This document shows positions 42,910 to 52,200 of a DNA stretch of 64,000 nt, piece after piece; position 1 is the stretch's first letter; every line of letters begins with the position of its first letter. The notes under the pieces were generated by a model. It was not told where the DNA came from and ran no database searches. It saw only the letters and a list, made by a program, of their open reading frames with translations. This DNA comes from Methylobacterium sp. Leaf465 (lineage in GTDB: Bacteria > Pseudomonadota > Alphaproteobacteria > Rhizobiales > Beijerinckiaceae), in contig NZ_LMRA01000001.1 of the NCBI RefSeq assembly GCF_001424705.1, positions 213,608 to 277,607 of the forward strand. Reading direction: 5' to 3'. The position numbers and the translations under genes are program-made.

Positions 42910-44811
42910 ATGTCCACGCCACCTCGCCCCGTCCGTCGCCTCGATCCGATCCTCGTCGACCGTATCGCTGCGGGCGAGGTCGTTGAGCGGCCTGCCTCAG
43001 CGGTCAAGGAACTCGTCGAGAACGCGATCGATGCTGGCGCACGCAGTATCGAGGTCACGATCGAAGGAGGCGGCCGACACTTGATCCGCGTGGTCGATGA
43101 CGGCGCGGGCATGGATGCAGATGATCTTGCGCTCGCCGTAGAGCGACACGCCACCTCGAAGCTTCCAGGGGGAGACCTTACCCGCATCGAAACGCTGGGT
43201 TTTCGTGGCGAGGCCCTACCCTCCATCGGCGCGGTCGCGCGCCTGACTCTTACTAGTCGCACGGCCAAGGCCGAAACGGGTGTCACCCTTACGGTCGATG
43301 CGGGCATCAAGGGCGAAGTCCGCCCGGCACCGAGCGCGCGCGGCACACGCATTGAGGTGTCCGATCTGTTCGCGGCCACACCTGCGCGACTGAAATTCCT
43401 GAAGTCCGACCGGGCCGAAACGGCGGCGATCGGCGACATCCTGCGCCGGCTCGCGGTGGCGCAGCCCGAAATCCGACTTGTCCTGCGATCGGAAAGTGGG
43501 ACGCCGCTCATTTTCCCGGCCGAGACAGAAACGGGTTCTTCCGCAACCCTCCGGCGCCTGACTGGGATCTTCGGCACCGATTTCGGATCGAACTCGCTAG
43601 CCCTCGACATGGCCCGCGAGGGCTTCGCGCTTGCGGGTCATATCGGCCTGCCGAGCTTCCATCGGGGCGCTGCCAGCCAGATCCACTTCACCGTCAATGG
43701 CCGGCCGGTCCGTGACCGCCTACTGCTCGGCGCCGTGCGGGGCGCTTATGCCGATACCATGAGTTCCGACCGCCACCCGGTCCTGGCTCTGGCGATCCTG
43801 TGCGATCCGTCGCTGGTGGACGTGAACGTGCACCCGGCCAAAACCGAAGTCCGCTTTCGCGATCCCGGCCTGGTCCGGAGCCTGATCGTCAGTGCGATCC
43901 ACGAGACCCTCCGTCAAGCCGGCCTGCGCGGCTCCACCACGGGCGCTGCCCGCACGTTGGACGCCTTGCGGCCGACCGGTCTCGCCGTTCATTCGGGCAT
44001 CAGTACCTATCCGATCCCCTCACTGAACCGACCGGGCTCGGTGCCGTCCATTGCTGCGCCCTATCCCTACCGCCAGGCGGTTCCGCGCTCGCCGGTGCTC
44101 GCCGGATTGGCCGAGGCGCCCCAGGCCCGCTTCGCGCATGATTTCGCCCCCCCGGCGGCGGATCTGCGCCCAGGGGTGGAGCCAGCGGACGAACAGGTGC
44201 ACCCCCTTGGAGCGGCGCGGGCTCAGTTGCACGAGACCTACATCGTCGCCCAGACGGCCGATGGTCTCGTCCTCGTCGATCAGCATGCCGCTCACGAGCG
44301 TCTGGTATACGAACGGCTGAAACGCGAACGCGCACGGGGCGGCATCGCCCGTCAGGGTCTGCTGATTCCCGACGTGGTGGAGATGGCTCCCGGCGAGGCG
44401 GAGCGCCTCGTCGCCGCGGCCCCCGATCTCGACCGCCTGGGCCTGACGCTCGAGCCGTTCGGCTCGGGCGCCGTCCTCGTGCGGGAGGTACCGGCCGCTC
44501 TTGCCGGCGCCTCGATCCGGACCCTCGTCACCGATATCCTCGATGCGCTCAGCCAGAGTGGTCTCGAAGACGAAAGCCCTGATGGCACCGATGCGGGTGC
44601 AGGCCCCCTCGGCCGGCGCCTGGACGCGATCCTGTCGCGGATGAGTTGCCACGGCTCGATCCGAGCGGGCCGGCGCCTGCACCCAGAGGAAATGAACGCG
44701 CTCCTGCGCGAGATGGAAGCGACGCCGCTCGCCGGCACCTGCAACCATGGCCGCCCGACCTTCGTGGAGCTGAAGCTCCACGACATCGAGCGGCTCTTCG
44801 GACGGCGCTAG
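42910..44811 (+). CDS. mutL: DNA mismatch repair protein MutL, 633 aa
   Basis: A GHKL ATPase that links MutS to strand incision. The N-terminal ATPase motifs are [45 protein letters not shown] and [19 protein letters not shown] Pro-rich linker (about residues 375-440) leads to the C-terminal dimerisation domain with the endonuclease motif [12 protein letters not shown] (from residue 457, D-Q-H-A-x2-E-x4-E), and the conserved [20 protein letters not shown] and [13 protein letters not shown]. So this MutL can nick DNA itself, as in bacteria without MutH. ATG 42910 begins at the conserved N-terminus. Its end overlaps azoR by 4 bases. Confidence 0.95.
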   Translation: MSTPPRPVRRLDPILVDRIAAGEVVERPASAVKELVENAIDAGARSIEVTIEGGGRHLIRVVDDGAGMDADDLALAVERHATSKLPGGDLTRIETLGFRGEALPSIGAVARLTLTSRTAKAETGVTLTVDAGIKGEVRPAPSARGTRIEVSDLFAATPARLKFLKSDRAETAAIGDILRRLAVAQPEIRLVLRSESGTPLIFPAETETGSSATLRRLTGIFGTDFGSNSLALDMAREGFALAGHIGLPSFHRGAASQIHFTVNGRPVRDRLLLGAVRGAYADTMSSDRHPVLALAILCDPSLVDVNVHPAKTEVRFRDPGLVRSLIVSAIHETLRQAGLRGSTTGAARTLDALRPTGLAVHSGISTYPIPSLNRPGSVPSIAAPYPYRQAVPRSPVLAGLAEAPQARFAHDFAPPAADLRPGVEPADEQVHPLGAARAQLHETYIVAQTADGLVLVDQHAAHERLVYERLKRERARGGIARQGLLIPDVVEMAPGEAERLVAAAPDLDRLGLTLEPFGSGAVLVREVPAALAGASIRTLVTDILDALSQSGLEDESPDGTDAGAGPLGRRLDAILSRMSCHGSIRAGRRLHPEEMNALLREMEATPLAGTCNHGRPTFVELKLHDIERLFGRR

Positions 44812-45419
44812 GCCGCCGGCAGGTCGGAGGCGGCCTTCAGAGCACCGTCGAGGGCCTTCTGGCGGGCGTCCGGACCGAGTGCGATGCCCTCGGCGACGAT
44901 GATCTCCGGGTTCGTGATGCCGATGAAACCCAGAACCACGCGCAGGTAGGTCTCGGCATGCTCCGCCGCCGCGTTCGGTGTTCCCGCTCCGTAAAGACCG
45001 CCCCGAGCAACGGCCACGATGACCCGCTTCTGCGGAACGAGGCCGACGGCGCCGCTCTCGGTGTACTTGAAGGTCTGGCCCGCCACGAGGATACGATCGA
45101 TCCAGGCCTTCAGCTGCGACGAGATCGTGAAGTTGTACAGAGGCGCGCCAATCACCACGATGTCGGCGGCGAGGAATTCGGCAAGCACGGAACGGCCGAG
45201 CTCGACGTCGTGCTGGATATCAGGGGTGTTCGTCGCGTTCGGCTGGTGGCCTGCCAGGTAGGCACCCGAGAGGTGCGGAATCGGCGTCGCGGCGAGATCG
45301 CGGTAGGTGACGTCGAGGCCCGGTGTCCCCGCCGTCAGATGCGTGACGATCGCAGCCGAAACCGCACGGCTAACCGAATGATCCCCCAGAATGCTTCCGT
45401 CGACGTGCAGGAGTTTCAT
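44808..45419 (-). CDS. azoR: FMN-dependent NADH-azoreductase, 203 aa
   Basis: A flavodoxin-fold quinone/azo reductase. The N-terminal [20 protein letters not shown] binds FMN phosphate, followed by [20 protein letters not shown] and [20 protein letters not shown], where the isoalloxazine sits, and [18 protein letters not shown]. It reduces azo dyes and quinones with NADH and usually protects against thiol-reactive or quinone stress. It is divergently arranged with an HxlR regulator (starts 76 bases apart), a frequent pair, implying control by that regulator. Confidence 0.92.
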   Translation of the reverse strand: MKLLHVDGSILGDHSVSRAVSAAIVTHLTAGTPGLDVTYRDLAATPIPHLSGAYLAGHQPNATNTPDIQHDVELGRSVLAEFLAADIVVIGAPLYNFTISSQLKAWIDRILVAGQTFKYTESGAVGLVPQKRVIVAVARGGLYGAGTPNAAAEHAETYLRVVLGFIGITNPEIIVAEGIALGPDARQKALDGALKAASDLPAA

Positions 45420-45430
45420 CTTCGATCCCC

Positions 45431-45447
45431 GGTATCAGAAGTGTACC
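45431..45447. promoter_or_regulatory. Inverted repeat in the azoR-hxlR spacer, candidate operator
   Basis: GGTATCAGAAGTGTACC (45431-45447) is an imperfect inverted repeat with half-sites GGTA/TACC in the 76-base divergent spacer. A related half-site GGTAT recurs at 45453. HxlR regulators bind similar short palindromes of the GTATC type. Confidence 0.4.
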
Positions 45448-45495
45448 GAGGCGGTATAGAGAACCAGATGCGCTCCCGCGCAAGGAGGCACATTC

Positions 45496-45891
45496 GTGGA
45501 ACTGGGGCACAACGAGGGAACCGCGACGACCGCACAGCACACCCTGGGCGATTGCCGGGTCGTCGGCACAGTCCTGTCGCGGATCGGCGACAAGTGGTCG
45601 ATCCTCGTGGTGATGATGCTGACGGATGGGCCGCGGCGCTTCAACGAACTGAAGCGCCTGGTCGGGGGCGTCTCGCAGCGGATGCTGACCTTCACCCTCC
45701 GGGGCCTCGAGCGCGACGGCTTGGTCTCACGGACCGTGTATCCCACTATTCCGCCGCGGGTGGAGTATGAACTTACGGATCTCGGGCGATCGCTGCAGGT
45801 CCCCGTTCAGGCCCTGGGGGCCTGGGCATTCTCGAATCTTCCGGCGATCCAGGAGGCGCGCAGTCGCTTCGATGAAGGCCGACCGAATTGA
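45496..45891 (+). CDS. HxlR family transcriptional regulator, 131 aa
   Basis: A winged-helix regulator. The core DCRVVGTVLSRIGDKWSILV has the signature D-K-W-S/T-x-L-V-L, followed by MMLTDGPRRFNELKRLVGGV, SQRMLTFTLRGLERDGLVSR and TVYPTIPPRVEYELTDLGRS. The first Cys (in DCRVV) is conserved in redox- or quinone-sensing HxlR members such as QorR and YodB. GTG 45496 is used, with AAGGAGG (45482-45488) upstream. It is divergent from azoR and probably represses it until oxidised. Confidence 0.9.
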   Translation: MELGHNEGTATTAQHTLGDCRVVGTVLSRIGDKWSILVVMMLTDGPRRFNELKRLVGGVSQRMLTFTLRGLERDGLVSRTVYPTIPPRVEYELTDLGRSLQVPVQALGAWAFSNLPAIQEARSRFDEGRPN

Positions 45892-45906
45892 AGGCAGGAT
45901 ATTATC

Positions 45907-47037
45907 TCACGTCCAGTAAAGGATACGAGCCGGCAAGGTGCGCTGGATCTCTCCCGTCAGCCAAGAACGCATGGACTGCATCAGATCTCGCGGAAAGACG
46001 TACTTGACCGATCCGAATTTCGTCAGCTTGCGACTTCGTTCCGTCTCCGTCATCGGGAGATCCGAACCGGGATACCACCTTTGCAGAACGCTCTTCGAAC
46101 CGGGCGTGAAGCGATGGGTGATGAGTTCAACGGTGAGATCGATGCCCTTCACGCCCGACAGCGCCGCGGCGACATCCCGTATCAAGCCGGCATAGGCGTC
46201 CCGCCAGTTCGGGACCGGCAGGATCGGCGCGATGGTGAGGCCGACCGGATAGCCAACCTCCGCGACCTCCCGGAGGGCCGCCAGGCGCGCATCCAAACTC
46301 GCCGTTCCCCCCTCGTAGCGAGCGGCCGAGCGCGCATTCACGGAGAACCGGATGCGGGTACGCCGGTTGTGGGCAAGGCCGAGCAAGGGCTGCACGGCCG
46401 CGAACTTGGTGGTGAAGCGAAGTTGGACCGGTGCGTCCCAGGCGCCGAAGCGGGTGATGGCGGCCGAGAGCGAGCCGGTGAGATGTTCGATGCCGAGGGG
46501 ATCGGTGTAGCACGAGGCCTCGAAGGTGGTGCCTTCCTGGGCGCGGTTGGCCTGGGTCGAGGTGATGGCGCCCTGGCCGAGATAGGCCGGCAGGTTGTCG
46601 AGGATCGCGTCGAGGTTCGCGTAGGCCCGCGTCACCGGGGGGCCCGAGAGAGAGCCCGCCAGATAGCAGTACTGGCAATGGGCCGGGCAGCCCTCGGCGA
46701 GGTCGAAGCGCCAGTCGGCGCTCGGGGGAATTGGCTGGAGTTTCAGCTTGGTCGGTGGGGCGACGACGATGGCGAGGGTCGCCTTCGCCTCGCGATACGC
46801 GATCCGTGGGTCCGAATTTCGTAAGCCCGTCAGACGGTTGGCGGCCAAGCGCTCGACCGGTAACCCGAGGGCCTCGGCGCGGGCCACCATCGCGCGGCCG
46901 TGCGCGTGCTCCAGGGCGGCCGGGGTGACGAGGACGCGGCGCGGTCGCCAGAGGCGGGACGGGCGCGGGTCGGAGGCGGGCTCGGACGCGACCGGATCGA
47001 TCTCGGCGGCGTCGGTTCGGGGTTCGGCGAGGACCAT
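45907..47037 (-). CDS. Spore photoproduct lyase-like radical SAM enzyme, 376 aa
   Basis: The radical-SAM cysteine motif is GCPAHCQYCYLAGSLSG (Cys117, Cys121, Cys124; C-x3-C-x2-C as in SplB). Other SplB features are VVAPPTKLKLQPIPPSADWR before it, EASCYTDPLGIEHLTGSLSA, LRFTTKFAAVQPLL, IRFSVNARSAARYEGGTASL, and the late ELITHRFTPGSKSVLQRWYP and KYVFPRDLMQSMR. SplB repairs the thymine spore photoproduct; homologues in non-sporulating alphaproteobacteria have no proven role. The C-terminal part after the radical-SAM domain is present, so it is full-length. Convergent with hxlR. Confidence 0.88.
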   Translation of the reverse strand: MVLAEPRTDAAEIDPVASEPASDPRPSRLWRPRRVLVTPAALEHAHGRAMVARAEALGLPVERLAANRLTGLRNSDPRIAYREAKATLAIVVAPPTKLKLQPIPPSADWRFDLAEGCPAHCQYCYLAGSLSGPPVTRAYANLDAILDNLPAYLGQGAITSTQANRAQEGTTFEASCYTDPLGIEHLTGSLSAAITRFGAWDAPVQLRFTTKFAAVQPLLGLAHNRRTRIRFSVNARSAARYEGGTASLDARLAALREVAEVGYPVGLTIAPILPVPNWRDAYAGLIRDVAAALSGVKGIDLTVELITHRFTPGSKSVLQRWYPGSDLPMTETERSRKLTKFGSVKYVFPRDLMQSMRSWLTGEIQRTLPARILYWT

Positions 47038-47127
47038 ACCGGAGGAACGCGCCCGGGTGCCGCGGGGGTCCGCCGCGCGCGCGTCGGTCGCGCCGGTATA
47101 CCACGCAGGTCGCGTCGAGGTCGCGCG

Positions 47128-47685
47128 TCAGGCGGCGTAGCGCACGTAGGCGAGGGCGGTGTCGCCGTAGACCCGGCGCTCCAGCTCGGTGAATCCGGGC
47201 GGCAGGGCGACGTGGACACTCGCGGATTCCTCGACGACCGCGAGGGCGCCGGGAGCGAGCCAGCCGCCGGTGGCCGCGCTGGCCAGGGCGGCCGGAGCGA
47301 GGTCGCGGTGGTAGGGCGGGTCGCAGAACACGAGGGAGAAGGTACCGCTGGTACCGGCCGGGCCGAGTCGGGTGGCGTCGCGCCGGAACAGGCGGGTCGC
47401 CCCTTCGGCGCCGAAGGATTCGATGTTCTCCCGAATCAGGGCGCGGGCCTCGGCGCCCTCGTCGACCAGGAGGGCGTAGGCCGCACCGCGCGACAGGGCT
47501 TCGAAGCTCAGCGCCCCGGTGCCGGCGAACAGGTCGAGGACCCGGGCCCCGGCGACGGCGTCGTCATAGGCGTGCGCGAGGACGTTGAAGAGCGCCTCGC
47601 GCAGGCGGTCCGAGGTCGGCCGGATCGCGTCGGTCTTCGGCGTGGCGAGGCGGCGACCGCGGTGATCGCCGCCGACGATCCTCAC
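47128..47685 (-). CDS. rsmD: 16S rRNA m2G966 methyltransferase RsmD, 185 aa
   Basis: A class I methyltransferase. MRIVGGDHRGRRLATPKTDA is the family N-terminus, DLFAGTGALSFEALSRGA the AdoMet loop, and FCDPPYHRDL contains the N-P/D-P-P-Y motif that methylates exocyclic amines. Length is normal. Its start overlaps the stop of the preceding pseudouridine synthase gene (47682-47685), an RluB-RsmD coupling common in alphaproteobacteria. It modifies G966 of 16S rRNA in the small ribosomal subunit. Confidence 0.93.
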   Translation of the reverse strand: MRIVGGDHRGRRLATPKTDAIRPTSDRLREALFNVLAHAYDDAVAGARVLDLFAGTGALSFEALSRGAAYALLVDEGAEARALIRENIESFGAEGATRLFRRDATRLGPAGTSGTFSLVFCDPPYHRDLAPAALASAATGGWLAPGALAVVEESASVHVALPPGFTELERRVYGDTALAYVRYAA

Positions 47686-50585
47686 CGGCTGCCACCGCGG
47701 GGCGGACGGGCGCCGCCGGGCTTGCCCCCACCGGAGCCGCCGCGGCTGAAACCGCCCGGCTTGCCACCGGGCTTGCTGAAACCGCCGGGTTTGCCACCGG
47801 CCTTGAAACCGCCGCCGGGCTTGCCGGCCCCCTTGAAGCCGCTGCGCTCGCCGTCCGGGCGGGTGCCCTTGAAGCTGCCACGGTCGCCGTCCGGGCGAGT
47901 GCCCTTGTAGCCACCGCGCTCGCCGTCCGGGCGGGTGCCCTTGAAGCCGCCACGGTCGCCGCCGGGGCGGTCGTTGCCACGGAAGCCGCTGGGCTTGTCG
48001 CCCCGGAAGCCGTCGCGGCGGTCGTCCCGGGCCGGCGCGCCGCGGGAGGCCGGACGGGCGCCACGGTCGTCGCCGCCCTCGGCGCGATTCGCGTTGCCGC
48101 GGAAGGGGCCGCGGGGGCGGTCCTCGCTCCCGCGCGGGGGACCACGGCGCTCGGCACCGTCCTGCGAGCGGAAGTTCCCGCGCGGACGGTCGTCGTCCCG
48201 GCGCGGCGGCCGGCCTTCGCTGCCGAAGCCGCGAGCGGGCCGGTCACCGGCGGGGCGAGACTCCGAGGCACGGTCGTCGGCCTGCCGGAACGGACGGCCC
48301 TGGGCCTCGGCGCGGGGGAAGCGGCCCTCGCGGGGGGCGGCCTCGTCCCCGCGACGGCGCACGGCGCTGTCGCGGCGATGCGGCTCGGCGGCCGGTTCCT
48401 GCGGGCTCGACTTCAGGCGCTCCACGAGGACACGGCGCTCGCCGGTGCTGATGGCGCCGACGCGCTCGCGTCCCCGGGCGGCGGCCGTCTCGCGCTCGAC
48501 CTTCGGGTCGGCTCCCCGGCGCGGGATCTTGACCCGCCGGGTCCCATCCTCAGTTTTGGCCTCGTCCTCGGCGCGCCAGACGGAGCGGCGCGGACCGGCG
48601 CTGTTGCCGCCAGTAGGCACGCGGGCGGGCTTGGCCGGCGCCATCGGGCGGCCGCCGCCGCGCGGCCCCTCGTCGTCGGTGCCCCGGGTGTCGCGGCGCT
48701 GGGCGGCCGAGGCGCTGCGGGCGGGCTGCTTGGCCTGCTGCTTCGGCGAGCCGAAGGGCGCGATCGGCTCGCGCACCGGGCTCTCGAAATCGACGCCGGC
48801 CTGTTCCGAGAGGGCCGGACCGAGCTGTTCCTTCAGCACCTTGGTGCGGATCTCCTCCGCCAGGCCCGCTTCGAGGTCGCCGAGCTGGAACGGCCCGAAC
48901 GAGAGGCGGATCAGCCGGTTCACCGCGAGCCCGAGATGCTCGAGGATGCGCTTGACCTCGCGGTTCTTGCCCTCGCGCAGGCCGAGGGTGATCCAGAGGT
49001 TGTCGCCGGACGCCCGGTCGAGGGTCGCCTCCACCGGACCGTAATCCATGCCGTCGATGGTCACGCCCCGGCGCAGCTTGTCGAGCTCGGCCTGGGTGGT
49101 GTCGCCATGGGCGCGCACGCGGTAGCGGCGCAGCCAGCCGGTATCCGGATGGGCCACGACCTTGGCGAGGCCGCCATCGTTGGTGAGGAGCAGCAGCCCC
49201 TCGGTGTTGATGTCGAGGCGGCCGATGGCGACGACGCGGGGCAGGTCCTCGGGCAGGTTGTCGAAGACGGTCTGGCGGCCTTCCGGGTCGCGCGCCGTGG
49301 TCACGAGGCCGCGGGGCTTGTGGTAGATCCACAGGCGCGTGCGCTCGCGGGCCGGCAGCGGCTCGCCGTCGACGGTAATCCGGTCATCGGGGGTCACGTT
49401 CATCGCCGGCGAGGTCAGGACCCGCCCGTTGAGGGTGACCCGGCCCTGCTCGATCATCGCCTCGGCATCCCGGCGCGAGGCGATGCCCGCGCGGGCGATG
49501 GCCTTGGCGATGCGGTCGCCCTCGGGCGTGCCCTCGTCGCGGGCGGGACCGCCGGACGCGGCGGCCGCGGTCCCCGGCTGGGCGGCCTTCGCCACGGCGG
49601 TCGTTGCCATGGCGGTCCTGCGGCGCAGGGGCGCGTCGCCGCCGCGGGGCATGGCGGCGTGCCGGACCTTCGGCTTCTCCTCGGCCGAAGGGCCGGGAAT
49701 GCCGGCATCGGTCGCCGGAGCCCAGGACCCGGCCGGGGCCTTCGACTCGGAAGAGGTCGTGGCGGCGGCCTGCGGCGCCGCCGCCTCGGCCGGCGTCGCC
49801 TTGGCGCGCTTGGGCGCAGCCTCGACCGCCGGCCTGGCGACGGACGCGTCCGCCGCGGGCGCGGGAGGCTCGGCGGCGACAGCCTCGCTCGGCGCGGCTT
49901 CGGGTGCCTTGGCCTTGGAGGGCTTCGCCGTCGTGGGCTTGGCCGTTGTGGGCTTGGCCGTCCCGGGCTTGGCCGCGGACGGCTCCGCCGCTGCGCTCGC
50001 GGCCTCGGGCGCTACGGTGGAGGCCTCCTTCGAGACGTCCTGGGACGCCTCGGCCTTGGCCGGCTTGGCTTTCGCGGCTTTCGGCTTCGCCGTGTCGACG
50101 GGTTCGGCGCCCGCCGCAGCCTTGGCCGACGCGGCATCGGCCGTCGCAGGCTTGCCCGTCTCAGCCTTCGGCTTGGCGGAGGCCGCCTTCGGGGCCTTGG
50201 ACGTCACGGTCCCCGCCGCGAGCGTGTCCTCGGACGCGGACGGCTTCGCGGACTTCGCTTTCGAAGGCGTCGCACCGGACGCCGGGGTGTCCGAAGCCGT
50301 CGCGGTCACCGTCTTGCCAGCGCCGGCCTTGCCCGCACCCGTCTTGGCGGCGTCCGCCGTCTCAGGCTTGGCCTTCGCGGCCTTGGCCGCCTTGGCGGGC
50401 GGGCTCGCCGCCCCCTCGGCCGCCCCTGCGGCGGGCGCGGACGCGCGGGCCTTCGCTGGCGCGGTCTGGGTGGACACCGCCACGGTCTTGCTCGACGGGT
50501 TTGCCGAAGCCTTGGGCTTCGAACGGGAGGTCTTGGCAGGCACGTCCTCAGACTTGCCCATCGTATCGTCAGTCTTGTCGGTCAT
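47682..50585 (-). CDS. RluB/RsuA-type pseudouridine synthase with long disordered tails, 967 aa
   Basis: The enzyme core is about residues 365-600: an S4 domain with RIAKAIARAGIASRRDAEAM, then WIYHKPRGLVTTARDPEGRQ, catalytic Asp458 in GRLDINTEGLLLLTNDGG and the end motif REGKNREVKRILEHLG. The core is the normal 250-residue size, so the rest is unusual. About 365 N-terminal residues are Ala/Lys/Pro-rich (repeated TAKPTTAK, EAASAAAEP), and the C-terminal 350 residues are Arg/Gly-rich with copies of KGTRPDGER-like units and a final KPGG/FSRGG tail. Tails like these bind RNA. It modifies 23S rRNA. ATG 50585; coupled to rsmD. Confidence 0.85.
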   Translation of the reverse strand: MTDKTDDTMGKSEDVPAKTSRSKPKASANPSSKTVAVSTQTAPAKARASAPAAGAAEGAASPPAKAAKAAKAKPETADAAKTGAGKAGAGKTVTATASDTPASGATPSKAKSAKPSASEDTLAAGTVTSKAPKAASAKPKAETGKPATADAASAKAAAGAEPVDTAKPKAAKAKPAKAEASQDVSKEASTVAPEAASAAAEPSAAKPGTAKPTTAKPTTAKPSKAKAPEAAPSEAVAAEPPAPAADASVARPAVEAAPKRAKATPAEAAAPQAAATTSSESKAPAGSWAPATDAGIPGPSAEEKPKVRHAAMPRGGDAPLRRRTAMATTAVAKAAQPGTAAAASGGPARDEGTPEGDRIAKAIARAGIASRRDAEAMIEQGRVTLNGRVLTSPAMNVTPDDRITVDGEPLPARERTRLWIYHKPRGLVTTARDPEGRQTVFDNLPEDLPRVVAIGRLDINTEGLLLLTNDGGLAKVVAHPDTGWLRRYRVRAHGDTTQAELDKLRRGVTIDGMDYGPVEATLDRASGDNLWITLGLREGKNREVKRILEHLGLAVNRLIRLSFGPFQLGDLEAGLAEEIRTKVLKEQLGPALSEQAGVDFESPVREPIAPFGSPKQQAKQPARSASAAQRRDTRGTDDEGPRGGGRPMAPAKPARVPTGGNSAGPRRSVWRAEDEAKTEDGTRRVKIPRRGADPKVERETAAARGRERVGAISTGERRVLVERLKSSPQEPAAEPHRRDSAVRRRGDEAAPREGRFPRAEAQGRPFRQADDRASESRPAGDRPARGFGSEGRPPRRDDDRPRGNFRSQDGAERRGPPRGSEDRPRGPFRGNANRAEGGDDRGARPASRGAPARDDRRDGFRGDKPSGFRGNDRPGGDRGGFKGTRPDGERGGYKGTRPDGDRGSFKGTRPDGERSGFKGAGKPGGGFKAGGKPGGFSKPGGKPGGFSRGGSGGGKPGGARPPRGGSR

Positions 50586-50674
50586 GCCTGCCCCATAACA
50601 GAGCGGGCGCGTTGTTGCGAGTGATCCCGCGCGCAAGGGCCGCGGGTTCGGTGGATGCAGTCCCCAAACATGCG

Positions 50675-50698
50675 AAAAGGCGGCTCGCGCCGCCTTTC
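50675..50698 (-). terminator. Terminator of the CsbD gene
   Basis: AAAGGCGGC (50676-50684) and GCCGCCTTT (50689-50697) form a stem with loop TCGC. Read on the minus strand it ends in TTTTC, about 45 bases after the CsbD stop at 50741. Confidence 0.7.
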
Positions 50699-50740
50699 CG
50701 AGATCATCGTCGCCGGATGCGAGATCCGGGGTCGAAAGAC

Positions 50741-50944
50741 TTAGAGCTTGCTCTTGACCGCGTCGGCGGCGTTCTTGACGCCGTCCTTGGCATCGCCGAC
50801 CGTCTTCTGGGTCTCGCCCTTCAGCTCCTGGGCCTTGCCCTCGGCCTTCAGCTTGTCGTTATCGGTCACGTTGCCGATGCCCTGCTTGACGTTGCCGACA
50901 GCCTCGTTAGCGAGACCCTTGATCTTGTCGGTGGTGCTGCTCAT
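50741..50944 (-). CDS. CsbD family stress protein, 67 aa
   Basis: [20 protein letters not shown] then [20 protein letters not shown], and a Lys-rich repeat [20 protein letters not shown]. The D-K-I-K-G-x-x-x-E-x-x-G and D-K-L-x-A-E-G-K-A-x-x motifs are diagnostic of CsbD, small hydrophilic helical proteins induced by stress in many bacteria. The start at 50942-50944 is preceded by AGGAGCGCACGATG-type spacing on the minus strand. A terminator follows. Function is unknown beyond stress induction. Confidence 0.93.
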   Translation of the reverse strand: MSSTTDKIKGLANEAVGNVKQGIGNVTDNDKLKAEGKAQELKGETQKTVGDAKDGVKNAADAVKSKL

Positions 50945-51331
50945 CGTGCGCTCCTCGTCTTCGGGTTGGCGGTCGGCGTCGTCTCGGCCGTGCCGCATTA
51001 CCCATCCCAACGGCCACGCCCGAGCGATGTTCCGGGTTTTAACATCCTCGTGAAGCCATTCCACGAACGGCTTCGGCTTCTGCTCGGTGCGGGGGCTCCA
51101 TCGGCGCGCCGCGCTCGAACAATCCGCGTGCGAAGACGGCGGCGATGTCCCATGGCGGTGACGAAGCCGCCGTCGGGCCCGACCTGCCGTCGCTGAACCG
51201 CCAGCCGGGGGTCGCAGGGCTTTCGTGCCGACGGTGCCGAGGGTTCCTCGGGTGCAGCCCATTGCGAAGCAGCGTCGCGGTCGCCAAGGATCGGGCGCCA
51301 GGGATCGGGCGCCGATCCGCAGGACTCCGTC
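50945..51331. other. Intergenic region between CsbD and tadA
   Basis: This 387-base divergent spacer holds the promoters for CsbD (minus) and tadA (plus). Several open frames cross it because of high GC, but none has a supported start or family motif. I see no clear hairpin or operator. Confidence 0.4.
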
Positions 51332-51799
51332 ATGCCCGAGACCGATCCGTCCGCCACCGACCCCCTCAGCCACGCCTTCGCGGCGGCACGTCGGGCGGCG
51401 GCGGAGGGGGAGGTTCCGGTGGGTGCGGCGGTGGTGCGGGATGGGGTGGTCCTCGCCGTGGCGCACAATCGCCCGCGGGCCCTGCGCGATCCGACCGCCC
51501 ATGCGGAGATTCTGGCGATCCGGGCCGCCTGCCAGGCCCTCGACGACGAACGCCTGAGCGGATGCGACCTCTACGTCACCCTGGAGCCCTGCGCGATGTG
51601 TGCGGCCGCGATCGCCTTCGCGCGGATCCGACGGCTGTACTTCTCGGCCGCGGACCCGAAGGGCGGTGCCGTGGAGAACGGGCCGCGCTTCTTTAACCAG
51701 CCGACCTGCCATCACAGTCCGGAGGTCTATGGCGGCTTCCGGGAAGCCGAGGCCGCCGGGTTGCTGCGGGATTTCTTCGCCGAACGCCGCCTGCCCTGA
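51332..51799 (+). CDS. tadA: tRNA-specific adenosine deaminase TadA, 155 aa
   Basis: Deaminates A34 to inosine in tRNA-Arg(ACG). The zinc-binding deaminase motifs are intact: TAHAEILAI with His57, Glu59, and [11 protein letters not shown] with Cys87 and Cys90. The N-terminal helix [20 protein letters not shown] and the C-terminal part ([29 protein letters not shown]) are typical. Start ATG 51332 follows a plain GC spacer. Essential in most bacteria. The gene is followed by a frameshifted small gene on the other strand. Confidence 0.94.
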   Translation: MPETDPSATDPLSHAFAAARRAAAEGEVPVGAAVVRDGVVLAVAHNRPRALRDPTAHAEILAIRAACQALDDERLSGCDLYVTLEPCAMCAAAIAFARIRRLYFSAADPKGGAVENGPRFFNQPTCHHSPEVYGGFREAEAAGLLRDFFAERRLP

Positions 51800-51858
51800 G
51801 AGTTCAGCTGCCGCCCCCGCCGCCGGTGCTGGCGATCGGCGTCTGGGTCTACGCGGCG

Positions 51859-52103
51859 TTACCGGACGCGCCGGACGCGTTCGAGGCACTTGGAGGCCCC
51901 AGTGGCTCCGGGGGCGACGGTGCCGATCGAACCCGGGTCCCCATTATCGATGCCGCCGGGCCAGACGATCCCTTCGCCGACGACGCCCGGAATCGTCAGG
52001 CGCGGCGGCCGGGGGGCTCGATCTCGGCGCGGGCATTGCTCGGCGCCAACGCCAGGGAGCCGCCGGCGAGGACCAGGGAAAGGGCGGTGGGGACGATCCG
52101 CAT
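51859..52103 (-). pseudogene. Small secreted protein, frameshifted in a 6-base G/C run
   Basis: From ATG 52101-52103 the minus strand encodes MRIVPTALSLVLAGGSLALA then PSNARAEIEPP, a clean signal peptide, and ends after 35 residues at TGA (51996-51998). A different frame then gives [35 protein letters not shown] and a stop at 51859. Adding one base in the G6 run at 52011-52016 (C6 on the coding strand) would join them into one secreted protein of about 81 residues. This looks like a homopolymer slip, either in the genome or in the read. The function is unknown. Confidence 0.6.
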
Positions 52104-52200
52104 GAGGTCCTTCCCGAGATGGGCGTGACCCGGTCGGTGCCGGACCGACACGGATCAATCCCGGTGGTTTCGAGCCTTGCCGGGGCGCGATCGCCGAAGA

